Shown: positions 8,884-16,073 of the stretch, one piece after another | How positions within the stretch are numbered: the stretch's first letter is position 1 | Layout of the letters: every line of letters starts with the position of its first letter | Source of the DNA: Actinomycetes bacterium | GTDB lineage: Bacteria; Actinomycetota; Acidimicrobiia; Acidimicrobiales; Palsa-688 | Length of the DNA: 64,000 nucleotides | Assembly (NCBI GenBank): GCA_021850325.1 | Contig: JAJZMF010000020.1 | Span: forward strand, 1 to 64,000 | Reading direction: 5' to 3' | Notes under the pieces: model-generated | The model's input: only the letters and a program-made list of their open reading frames with translations | Database searches by the model: none | Told to the model about the DNA's origin: nothing | Translations under genes and position numbers: made by a program

Positions 8884-9345
8884 GTGGCTGGGCGCGCGGT
8901 CGCAACCATCTTCTCTGCGTTGGCCGATGGGACCAGGCTCGACATCGTTGCCCGCCTTGCTGCCGGCGACGCGACACTGACCGAGCTCGCCGAGCACACG
9001 ACCCTGGTGCGCGGTGATGCCATCGAAGCGGCACGGGCGATGAAGGCTGACGCGCCCGGCCCCCTGCGGGCCATCGGCGGCGTCAGCCTTTGCCGGTCGC
9101 TGCTGCAGGCGGGGACCTTCGACCGGTCCCGGGTCGTCATGTTCCCCGTCATCATCGGCGCCAGCGGCGCCGAGCACATCTACGACGGCTACCCTCACGT
9201 CGCTCTCGACATGGTGAAGAGCAGGACGTTCGACAAGCGGATCCAGCTCGTGGGGTACCAGCCACGCGTCCTCGGACGTCCACCGCTGCCGCCGCACCCC
9301 GCCCGGTACAGGTCGTGTGAGCCCTGTGCCCACCCGTCGCCCTGA
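8884..9345 (+). CDS. In-frame fusion of truncated ArsR regulator and RibD_C reductase tail
   Basis: A 153-residue frame. The first ~40 residues (VATIFSALADGTRLDIVARL, LTELAEH) match the start of an ArsR winged-helix domain but stop before the recognition helix. From TTLVRGDAIEA onward it matches the C-terminal half of dihydrofolate reductase-like RibD_C proteins (IGGVSLCRSLLQAG, VVMFPVIIGASG, YDGYPHVALDMV). ArsR genes often neighbour such reductase genes, so an internal deletion that stayed in frame is the likely origin. GTG 8884 has AGGAGG at 8875-8880. Neither half is complete, so function is doubtful. Confidence 0.75.
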   Translation: MAGRAVATIFSALADGTRLDIVARLAAGDATLTELAEHTTLVRGDAIEAARAMKADAPGPLRAIGGVSLCRSLLQAGTFDRSRVVMFPVIIGASGAEHIYDGYPHVALDMVKSRTFDKRIQLVGYQPRVLGRPPLPPHPARYRSCEPCAHPSP

Positions 9346-9511
9346 TCTCCCCAAAAGCCTCACCGGACCGGTAGCCTTTCAATCAGCTACGGCCGGCCAG
9401 TTGGTACGTTCACCGCCGCTCCCGCGAGCACGCACGGCGTGCCCGGGCGCCTGCGGCATGCCGGTCGGCCGCTCGATGCCAACGCGAGCTGGCTCCACAG
9501 GAGGGCCACAA

Positions 9512-9850
9512 ATGGACATTGACAAGCTCACCAGCACCACTGCAGATTCCCTGACCGTAACACGGGTGTTCGGGGCACCGATAAGCCAGGACGGCACTCT
9601 TGTGATCCCCGTGGCCATGGTGGCGGGCGGCTGGGGCGGGGGCGAACGTCCCTCCGGCGCGGACACCGGCCCCGAAACCGGTAGCGGCTCGGGAGGGCTC
9701 GCCCGGCCCCTCGGTGTCTACGTGCTCAGGGATGGCAAGGTCCGCTGGGTGCCCGCGGTCAACGCGACCCTGGTTGCGATCACCGCGCTCATCGTTGTCC
9801 GCAGGTTGGTCGAGGGGGCACTGTTACGCCGTCTCGGCAGGGCCGGGTAG
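9512..9850 (+). CDS. GerW-family (YtfJ-like) protein
   Basis: A 112-residue protein with the GerW layout: SLTVTRVFGAPISQDGTLVI, then VAMVAGGWGGGE, a Gly/Ser-rich stretch, and ARPLGVYVLRDGKVRWVPAV. It ends in a hydrophobic segment and basic tail (LVAITALIVVRRLVEGALLRR), which may anchor it. GerW/YtfJ was named from Bacillus spore germination, but homologues are widespread in non-sporulating actinobacteria with unknown role. ATG 9512 has CAGGAGGG at 9498-9505. The upstream in-frame extension has no family match and is excluded. Confidence 0.8.
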   Translation: MDIDKLTSTTADSLTVTRVFGAPISQDGTLVIPVAMVAGGWGGGERPSGADTGPETGSGSGGLARPLGVYVLRDGKVRWVPAVNATLVAITALIVVRRLVEGALLRRLGRAG

Positions 9851-10172
9851 CGGCTCCAGCCTCACCACTGCCCTGTCATCCCGGGGACCGGCCTCGGTGC
9901 CCCGGGGCCGTCCACCGTCCGTCACCGGGAGAAGGCCGGTTCGGCCGAACGGGCCCCCGAGCCGGTGACCGGGGGCCTGCCCGGCGCTCATCGGTTGCCG
10001 CTGGCGGCAACCGGGCGCGCGTTGTCCACCCGGCACTGTGCCACGTTCCGGCCCTCTGCGACCGGGGACCAGACGCCACGCGGGCCAACCGTGGTGGCGG
10101 CGGAGCGGAGATGCCACAAAAGATCAGTGACCTCACGGATATGGAGGGTGCCGCCGGCCGACTAAGAACGTG
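9851..10172. other. Intergenic region, nothing recognised
   Basis: About 320 bases after the GerW-like gene with no supported reading frame, RNA or strong hairpin. Confidence 0.5.
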
Positions 10173-10177
10173 ACCTG

Positions 10178-10217
10178 AGGTAGTTGGTCTCGACACCGGA
10201 GGTGGTTGGTCTTGACA
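10178..10217 (+). repeat. Two 18-bp near-identical direct repeats with 22-bp period
   Basis: AGGTAGTTGGTCTCGACA (10178-10195) and AGGTGGTTGGTCTTGACA (10200-10217) differ at two positions. The period is 22 bp, about two helical turns. They lie immediately before or over the translation start of the NlpC/P60-like gene. They could be a regulator site; the second copy also contains the GGAGG used as ribosome site and a TTGACA. Confidence 0.55.
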
Positions 10218-11624
10218 GTGCGAACGTGCCCGGACGCTCCCTCGGCTGATAGCAGGGTCTTGGCTGCGGCACCGGCGGGCCCAAGGCGGCAATGCCCAGC
10301 GGCGCCCGCCGGGCGGGCTGCCGCCGGGAAGGCGCTCCGCGCTCTGGCGGCCACGTTGGCCTGCCTCCTCGTGATGGCCCCTGCCACCGCGGCCGCAGCC
10401 TCTTCGTCCGGTCGCCCGGGTGCCGGCCTCCACCTGCAACCGAGCCCGGCCACCGGCGCCCCGGCGGTGGACAACTTCTGGTTGGCCAGCACGACCGGCA
10501 CCGTCTGGTCCTTCGACAACGCTCGCCCATATCCCGACAGCCCGAAGTTCACGGGCACCTTGGCAGACATCGTCCCCAACGAGGGCCTCGGTGGCCGGCA
10601 GGGCTACTGGCTCGTGAGCACGACAGGCGAGGTGGTGGGGCGTGGGACCGCCCACACCTATGCCGCTGTGGTACCCGGCTCACACCCGGCCACCCCTGTC
10701 GCGGACTTGACGCCGACAACCGACGGCAAGGGCTACTGGCTCGTCTCTGCCAACGGGGACGTCACCGCCTACGGCGATGCCCGGGGCTACGGCGTCGGCC
10801 ACGACCCGGTCACCGGCCCGGGCCGGGCCGTGCGGCTGGTGGCGGCACCCCCGGGCAAAGGAGGTTACTGGCTCCTTTCGGCCGACGGCCGGGTGCAGGC
10901 TTTCGGCGACGTGAGCTCCTACGGACCGGCGCCGACCGCGAAGCTGCAAGGCGAGGTGGTCGACATGCAGGCGACCAACGACGGCAGGGGCTACTGGGAG
11001 CTCACGTCGCTCGGCAACGTCTACACCTACGGCGACGCCAGGTACTACGGAGCGCACCATCTCGACACCAACACGGGCCCAGCCGAGAAGCTGGTGGTCG
11101 GCCCCAAGGGCGACGGCTACTGGATCGAGGACCAGAACGGCAGCTCATGGGCGTTCGGCACGGCCCGGACCTTCGTGGACTACTTCCTCTTCGGCCAGCC
11201 CGGTAGTGCCCCCCTGGAAGCACTCGTGTTCCGGCCCGCGACTGTCGGCGACAGGGTGGCGCTCTTCGCGCTCTCCCAGCTGGGCAAGCGCTATCAGTAC
11301 GGCGGCACGGGCCCCGACGGCTATGACTGCTCCGGCCTGGTCTACCGCTCGTACCTCACCGTGACAGGCAGGCGGCTACCACGGGTTGCGGCGGACCAGT
11401 ACCACGCCGGGGGCGTTCACGTGCCGCTGAGCCAGCTCCAGACCGGCGACCTCCTGTTCTACTCCTCCAACCCCGACCCGGCCCACTGGCAGGACGTCAA
11501 CACCGATGCGATCTACATCGGAGGCGGTGGCATCGTTGCAGCCGACGTACCGGCCGTGCAGACCGAGTCGGTCGGTTGGTGGGCTGGGGACGGCGGCCCG
11601 CTGCCCACAGGTGTCCGCCCCTGA
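10212..11624 (+). CDS. Secreted beta-repeat protein with C-terminal NlpC/P60-like domain
   Basis: About 470 residues. A signal-like segment (LRALAATLACLLVMAPATAAAA) is followed by six repeats of the form GYWLxSxxGxVxxYGDA, spaced ~40-50 residues, as in actinobacterial secreted beta-propeller-like proteins. The C-terminal ~130 residues form an NlpC/P60 domain: ALSQLGKRYQYGGTGPDG then the nucleophile in YDCSGL (Cys codon 11328-11330), RLPRVAADQ and GDLLFY. The usual catalytic His of the H-V-x-I-Y-I-G strand is replaced (NTDAIYIGG), so peptidoglycan hydrolysis is uncertain. TTG 10212 is chosen for its distance from GGAGG at 10198-10202; the start is not certain. Confidence 0.8.
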   Translation: MTVRTCPDAPSADSRVLAAAPAGPRRQCPAAPAGRAAAGKALRALAATLACLLVMAPATAAAASSSGRPGAGLHLQPSPATGAPAVDNFWLASTTGTVWSFDNARPYPDSPKFTGTLADIVPNEGLGGRQGYWLVSTTGEVVGRGTAHTYAAVVPGSHPATPVADLTPTTDGKGYWLVSANGDVTAYGDARGYGVGHDPVTGPGRAVRLVAAPPGKGGYWLLSADGRVQAFGDVSSYGPAPTAKLQGEVVDMQATNDGRGYWELTSLGNVYTYGDARYYGAHHLDTNTGPAEKLVVGPKGDGYWIEDQNGSSWAFGTARTFVDYFLFGQPGSAPLEALVFRPATVGDRVALFALSQLGKRYQYGGTGPDGYDCSGLVYRSYLTVTGRRLPRVAADQYHAGGVHVPLSQLQTGDLLFYSSNPDPAHWQDVNTDAIYIGGGGIVAADVPAVQTESVGWWAGDGGPLPTGVRP

Positions 11625-11801
11625 CGCCCCCCCCGGCCGCAGAGCCGGCACCGCCACGTCCACTGACCGCGCCGACAGGCCCGTCCACCGGCTCGCCGGC
11701 GGAGTGAGCGGGTCACCCGCCGGAACAGCCTCGTCCTCGGTGGGGGGGAACGGGGACCGTGTTGGAACCTGACCCGCCCGCTGGGACGGGGACCGCGTGC
11801 G

Positions 11802-11820
11802 CCACGGCATCGCGCCGTGG
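11802..11820. terminator. Hairpin between convergent genes
   Basis: CCACGGC (11802-11808) and GCCGTGG (11814-11820) form a 7-bp stem with a 5-base loop. It lies between the NlpC/P60-like gene and the convergent small gene that ends at 11928. The rest of 11625-11927 shows no gene. Confidence 0.45.
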
Positions 11821-11927
11821 GTGTGCGGACGTCTCGGACCCGTTGAGGAGGTGCGGGTAGGGAGGGGTAGGCCAGACCGGGCTCCTGACCGGCAGCACGG
11901 GATCTTCCCGGTCAGCCGCCAGCGCAG

Positions 11928-12197
11928 CTACCTCTCCACGAAAACCCTCATCGGCAGGACGATCCCGTGACGCTGCATCTCCGCCGCAAGCTCGGCCGAG
12001 GGGACTTCCATCCGGGCCATGGTCGCGTCCACGTCGTCGACTTCATACGTGATGGCAACCGTCTTCGAACCGTCAAGGGCCACGTGGTCGATGACGTTCC
12101 TCCCACCTATGCTCTCGACAGCGTCTGCTCGCGCCTTCTTGTAGCTCAACCAGGTGCCGATGTCCTCGACATCGTGCACGGTGACCATTTTCGGCAT
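11928..12197 (-). CDS. Small conserved-looking hypothetical protein
   Basis: An 89-residue protein beginning MPKMVTVHDVEDIGTWLSYK and containing VALDGSKTVAITYEVDDVDAT and a C-terminal GIVLPMRVFVER. Alternation of beta strands and an acidic turn suggests a ferredoxin-like dimeric alpha/beta-barrel fold, as in small monooxygenase-like or stress-responsive proteins; this is inference from pattern only. ATG 12197 is preceded by AAAGGACTTGAA, a good ribosome site, which is why longer upstream starts are rejected. It is monocistronic. Confidence 0.7.
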   Translation of the reverse strand: MPKMVTVHDVEDIGTWLSYKKARADAVESIGGRNVIDHVALDGSKTVAITYEVDDVDATMARMEVPSAELAAEMQRHGIVLPMRVFVER

Positions 12198-12510
12198 TTC
12201 AAGTCCTTTGTCCGAGCTCAATGAGCCTACGGCCGCGCCGCGACCGAGCAGCCACAGACCGCTTCGCCGCACCGGCACAGCGGCTGGACCAAGCTGCCCA
12301 GCCTCTGGTCGCCCGTGAACAGCATCTGCCCCGGGAGGCATGTTCGATTTACCACGACCCGTCTCCGACTGCCGTGAAGGTGGGGTGCACGCACCGTGGA
12401 GCTCGGCGGCGCAGCCGCCGTCACGGGGGCAGCGTTGACCTCCGCTGGCTGCACGGTGTTCCCCGCCCGTGACGACCGGGCGCAGCCCGATCGGCACCGC
12501 CTCTGCCCGG
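12198..12510. other. Intergenic region, nothing recognised
   Basis: About 310 bases between the small hypothetical gene and the TetR gene, both on the minus strand. No gene or strong hairpin is seen; the promoter of the small gene should lie near 12200-12260. Confidence 0.4.
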
Positions 12511-13089
12511 TCAGCCGAGCGACGCCGCCGCCGCCCGAAGCTCCTCGAGAGCGGTCAGCATGTACACCGCCAGCTCGTCCGGGGCCCGCTCGTCGGCTTC
12601 GGACCACTCGGCAAAACCACGCTTGAAGGCCAACAGCCCGAGCTCGCCCACCACCTGGGCGACGGGCTGGGCTACACCCCTGGCCACCAGTGCCGCCGTC
12701 ATGGCCGTCGCCAGCCCGACGCTCTTCAGGGCGTCGCGCTCCTGGAGCTCAGCACTCGCCGCCATGGCCGCCTTCAGGCGGGGGGCGATCTCCCGGCTCA
12801 TGGTCCCCATGACGCCCGACACGCGCTCGAGGCCCGCCGCCACCGCCTCGAGCGGGCCGGCGTCCTCGGCAGCCTCGGCGATGCCCTCTGCCAGCAACCG
12901 GCTCAGGGTCTCCTGGCCGGCTGCCAGGACCTCACGCTTGTCGGGGAAGTACCGGAAGAAGGTGCTCTTGGTAGCCCCGGCACGCTCGGCGATCTGCGCC
13001 ACCGTCGTCGCATCAAAACCCTGCTCGCTGAAGAGCTCGACAGCCGCCACCACGAGCCGCTCCCGGGCTCCAGGCTCCCAACGTGGCAC
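12511..13089 (-). CDS. TetR family transcriptional regulator
   Basis: A 192-residue TetR repressor. The N-terminal helix-turn-helix is clear (RLVVAAVELFSEQGFDATT, VAQIAERAGATKSTFFRYF, PDKREVL). The ~130-residue C-terminal ligand domain is helical and not assignable to a ligand. It starts with GTG at 13089 and is divergent from an NAD-dependent epimerase-like gene. Two palindromes lie in the 86-base gap, so it very probably represses both itself and the epimerase gene. Confidence 0.9.
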   Translation of the reverse strand: MPRWEPGARERLVVAAVELFSEQGFDATTVAQIAERAGATKSTFFRYFPDKREVLAAGQETLSRLLAEGIAEAAEDAGPLEAVAAGLERVSGVMGTMSREIAPRLKAAMAASAELQERDALKSVGLATAMTAALVARGVAQPVAQVVGELGLLAFKRGFAEWSEADERAPDELAVYMLTALEELRAAAASLG

Positions 13090-13105
13090 CCGCTCAGCTT
13101 ATGTG

Positions 13106-13127
13106 ATGGGACATGTGTCCCGTCATC
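13106..13127. promoter_or_regulatory. TetR operator copy 1
   Basis: A 22-bp near-perfect palindrome with arms TGATGGGACA and TGTCCCGTCA around a TG centre. It lies 16 bases upstream of the TetR start codon and shares the pattern TGAyGGGAC-N4-GTCCCrTCA with a second copy. Confidence 0.75.
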
Positions 13128-13137
13128 CGGTACAGTG

Positions 13138-13159
13138 ACGGGACCACAGTCCCATCACT
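13138..13159. promoter_or_regulatory. TetR operator copy 2
   Basis: A 22-bp palindrome with arms TGACGGGAC and GTCCCATCA separated by CACA. It is 32 bp centre to centre from copy 1 (about three helical turns), just before the ribosome site of the epimerase-like gene. Two repressor dimers could bind the same DNA face. Confidence 0.75.
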
Positions 13160-13175
13160 GTCAGGAGACAACCCA

Positions 13176-14057
13176 ATGAAGGTCTTCGTCACCGGAGGCA
13201 CCGGCCTCATCGGCTCCGCCGTCGTCGCCGAGCTCCTCGCCCACGGCCACACCGTCACCGCTCTGGCCCGCTCTGACAAGTCCGCGCTCGCGGCGCAGAA
13301 AGCCGGTGCAGAACCGCTCAGAGGTGGCCTGTCCGATCTGGATGTCCTTCGTACCGGTGCGGGCCGGGCCGACGGCGTGGTGCACCTAGCCTTCGGGCAC
13401 GATTTCAGCAGCCCGGAGGCCATAGCCCGTTCGGTCGAGGAGGAGAGCGCCGCTCTGGGAGCGCTCGGAGAGGCGCTGACCGGCAGCGACCGCCCGCTGG
13501 TGACGGTCTCGGGGACCCCGTACGTGCCGGGCCGCGCCTCCACGGAGGCCGACCCCATCCCGACCGACGGCCCGGTCGGTGGGCGTGCCCGTTCGGTCAT
13601 GGACGTTCTCGCCCTGGCGGAGCACGGTGTCAGGAGCACCTCCATCCGCCTGCCGCGCACCGTCCACAACCGGGGCAACGGCGGGTTCGCCGGGCTGCTG
13701 GCCCAGATGGCCCGCCAGAGCGGAGTGTGCCGCTACCCCGGAGACGGCAGCCAGCGCTGGCCGGCTGTGCACGCCCTCGACGCCGCCGTGCTGTTCCGGC
13801 TGGCCCTCGAGTCGGCACCGGCCGGAACAGCCTGGCACGCAGTGGCGGACGAGGGCGACACCGTCCGCGCCATAGCCACCGTCATCGGCCGCCGCCTCGG
13901 GCTACCGGTGGAGGAGGTGCCACCGGCCACCTTCGGCCCGCTCGGCACCATCTTCGCCGCCGACCAACCCTCCACGTCCACCCGCACGCAGGACGAGCTC
14001 GGCTGGAAGCCGGCACACCCGAGCCTGCTCGAGGACCTCGAGAACATCCAGCCCTGA
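13176..14057 (+). CDS. NAD(P)-dependent epimerase/dehydratase family protein (extended SDR)
   Basis: A 293-residue Rossmann protein. The N-terminal MKVFVTGGTGLIGSAVVAEL carries the TGxxGxxG nucleotide motif. VVHLAFGHDF is the second strand, and the C-terminal part (WPAVHALDAAVLFRLALE, AWHAVADEG, LGWKPAHPSLLEDLE) is typical of atypical SDRs that act on small ligands. The canonical YxxxK is not evident, so a reductase/oxidase role is uncertain. ATG 13176 follows CAGGAGAC. It is divergent from and presumably controlled by the TetR gene, an arrangement common for drug or aldehyde responses. Confidence 0.85.
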   Translation: MKVFVTGGTGLIGSAVVAELLAHGHTVTALARSDKSALAAQKAGAEPLRGGLSDLDVLRTGAGRADGVVHLAFGHDFSSPEAIARSVEEESAALGALGEALTGSDRPLVTVSGTPYVPGRASTEADPIPTDGPVGGRARSVMDVLALAEHGVRSTSIRLPRTVHNRGNGGFAGLLAQMARQSGVCRYPGDGSQRWPAVHALDAAVLFRLALESAPAGTAWHAVADEGDTVRAIATVIGRRLGLPVEEVPPATFGPLGTIFAADQPSTSTRTQDELGWKPAHPSLLEDLENIQP

Positions 14058-14704
14058 CATGTGCCCCGGCCGCTGCTGTCAACCGCGGCACGGATCCAAA
14101 CCGGCGACGACGTCTGACAGGCGCGGCAGGACCGAGCCGCTGGGGATGTCCCCGCCGGAAAAGGCGGCTGTGGGCGTACCCGACGGTCTGCTGCCCTCGC
14201 GTGCGACCGTCTGCAGCGCGAGAGCGGGCCACCGGCACGGGACCACGGAGCGCAGCGCCCGAAGAAGCGTCCGTTGCACCTGGCGACGCTCTGCCGTGGA
14301 GACGCCGGACCGGGCGGACAGCTCGAACACCCCGATGGAGACGGTCCCGTTGCCGCCTCCATCGGGTTGGTGCCAGCGCCTGTCCTGGAGAGTCGTGCCG
14401 TCAGCACCGTCCCACAGGGCACAGGAACAGGCCATCCGACCGTCCGGCCAGGTCGGGTGGAAGTCCCGCCCCGCGGCTTAGTGGTGCCCGATCGCGGAGC
14501 GGCCCGCGCCCCCGCCACCGCCCGGCAGGTTGTCGCCTCTTCCCACGCCCACGCCCGTCCCGCTGTCGCCGGTGATCGGTCCGTGGTGACCGGGCCGCCT
14601 CCGAAACGGGGAGAGCCCACCTCGCGCACCTCGGCCTCTCGGGGGTTCACCAGGGTCGTCCCCCATGGACGGGCCGGCGCGCTGAGGCTACTGTAAGTGC
14701 ATGG
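14058..14704. other. Intergenic region, no confident gene
   Basis: About 650 bases. A minus-strand frame near 14080-14420 contains GTVSIGVFELSARSGVSTAE and GGDIPSGSVLPRLSDVVAG, which looks weakly protein-like but matches no family I recognise and lacks a ribosome site. It is not called. Confidence 0.35.
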
Positions 14705-14725
14705 TGTATACATCGAGAGTATACA
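14705..14725. promoter_or_regulatory. Probable PadR operator
   Basis: TGTATAC (14705-14711) and GTATACA (14719-14725) are perfect inverted arms around seven bases. It is an AT-rich palindrome in a GC-rich context, 114 bases before the PadR gene. PadR regulators commonly autoregulate, so this is the likely operator of the PadR-exporter operon. Confidence 0.65.
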
Positions 14726-14838
14726 GCGGTGACCGTAGCGCTCGCTCCGGCCATGGGCAGCACCCGGACCATCAGGCCCAGCCACGTGCCACCCGCCGGC
14801 GGGCACGTCCCCGCAGACCAGGCACTGGGGTCTGAACC

Positions 14839-15363
14839 GTGTCCGTACCCAACACGCTTCTCGGCCTGCTGGAAAGAGAGCCGAGCCACGGTTACGACCT
14901 CAAACGCGAGTATGACTCCTATTTCGGCCGCGGCCGGCCGCTCCCGTTCGGGCAGGTCTACTCGACGCTTGCCCGGCTCGCGCGTGACAAGCTCGTGGCT
15001 CCCGGTGAGGCCGAACCCGGGGAAGGACCGGACCGCAAGCGCTACACCATCACGGCAGCGGGCCGCCAGGAGCTCGAGACCTGGCTGGCAAATCCGATCG
15101 AGCCGGAACCACACCTGCAGAGCGTGCTCTTCGCAAAGGTCGTCCTCGCCCTCATCCTCGGGCGGCCGGCCGGGCGCTACATCGATGCCCAGCGCGCCGC
15201 CCACCTCCGGCGCATGCGGGAGCTGCGTGAGCGGCGCCGACGGGGAGGCCCGCTCGACGCCCTGCTGGCCGACTACGCCATGTTCCACCTGGAAGCAGAC
15301 CTGCGTTGGATCGAGCTCACCGAAGCCCGGCTGGCCACCTTGAAGGAGGCGTTGACACGATGA
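14839..15363 (+). CDS. PadR family transcriptional regulator
   Basis: A 174-residue PadR protein. The winged helix is clear: LLGLLEREPSHGYDLKREYD, then LPFGQVYSTLARLARDKLV and DRKRYTITAAGRQELETWL. A helical C-terminal dimerisation domain follows. It starts with GTG at 14839 and its stop overlaps the ATG of the downstream ABC ATPase (ATGA at 15360-15363), so all three genes form one operon. PadR genes typically repress adjacent drug or peptide exporters in response to their substrate. Confidence 0.9.
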   Translation: MSVPNTLLGLLEREPSHGYDLKREYDSYFGRGRPLPFGQVYSTLARLARDKLVAPGEAEPGEGPDRKRYTITAAGRQELETWLANPIEPEPHLQSVLFAKVVLALILGRPAGRYIDAQRAAHLRRMRELRERRRRGGPLDALLADYAMFHLEADLRWIELTEARLATLKEALTR

Positions 15364-16073
15364 GCAGCACAGACGTGGCACAACAGCACAGGGCCTTCGT
15401 CGAGGCACGCGGGCTCTTCCGGTCCTTCGGCCGGACACCGGCCCTCAGGGGCGCCGATGTGGCGGTGGACAACGGCGAGATCCTGGCGGTGATGGGACCG
15501 AGCGGCTCTGGCAAGTCCACGTTTCTGCACTGCCTGGCCGGGATCTTCAAGCCCGACCAGGGTGAGGTGTGGTTCGACGGTCGCCGTATCGACGATCTGA
15601 GCGAGGGCGCACGAACGCAGCTGCGGCGGAGGGCGTTCGGCTTCGTGTTCCAGTTCGGCCAGCTCGTGCCGGAGCTGACCAGTGCCGACAACGTCGCCCT
15701 GCCCCTGCTGCTCAACCGCGAAAGCCGTAAGAAGGCCTACCGTCAGGCAGGCTCCTGGCTGGAACGCCTCGGGCTGGGCGGCCTGGAGGGCCGCCGGTCC
15801 GGGGAGCTCTCGGGCGGGCAGGCACAGAGGGTGGCGCTCGCCAGGGCGCTTGTCGTCAGCCCCAAGGTGATCTTCGCCGACGAGCCGACCGGCTCGCTCG
15901 ATTCGCTGACCGGCGAGCAGGTCATGAACCTGCTGGTGGACAGCGCCCGCGCCGAGGGCACGACTGTCGTGCTTGTGACGCATGACGCCCGCATAGCGGC
16001 TTTCGCCGACAGGGAAGTCGTCGTCCGCGACGGGGTCGTCTCGGATTACAGCCGGGCCGGGACTGGTCGGTGA
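15360..16073 (+). CDS. MacB/LolD-type ABC transporter ATPase
   Basis: A 237-residue ATPase of the type that pairs with FtsX-like permeases. Walker A is MGPSGSGKSTFLH, the Q-loop is FVFQFGQLVPELT, the signature LSGGQAQRVALARAL, Walker B VIFADEPTGSLD and the H-loop LVTHD. It overlaps PadR by four bases and its stop overlaps the permease start (TGATG at 16071-16075). It would power an export or mechanotransmission complex in the cytoplasmic membrane. Confidence 0.93.
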   Translation: MSSTDVAQQHRAFVEARGLFRSFGRTPALRGADVAVDNGEILAVMGPSGSGKSTFLHCLAGIFKPDQGEVWFDGRRIDDLSEGARTQLRRRAFGFVFQFGQLVPELTSADNVALPLLLNRESRKKAYRQAGSWLERLGLGGLEGRRSGELSGGQAQRVALARALVVSPKVIFADEPTGSLDSLTGEQVMNLLVDSARAEGTTVVLVTHDARIAAFADREVVVRDGVVSDYSRAGTGR

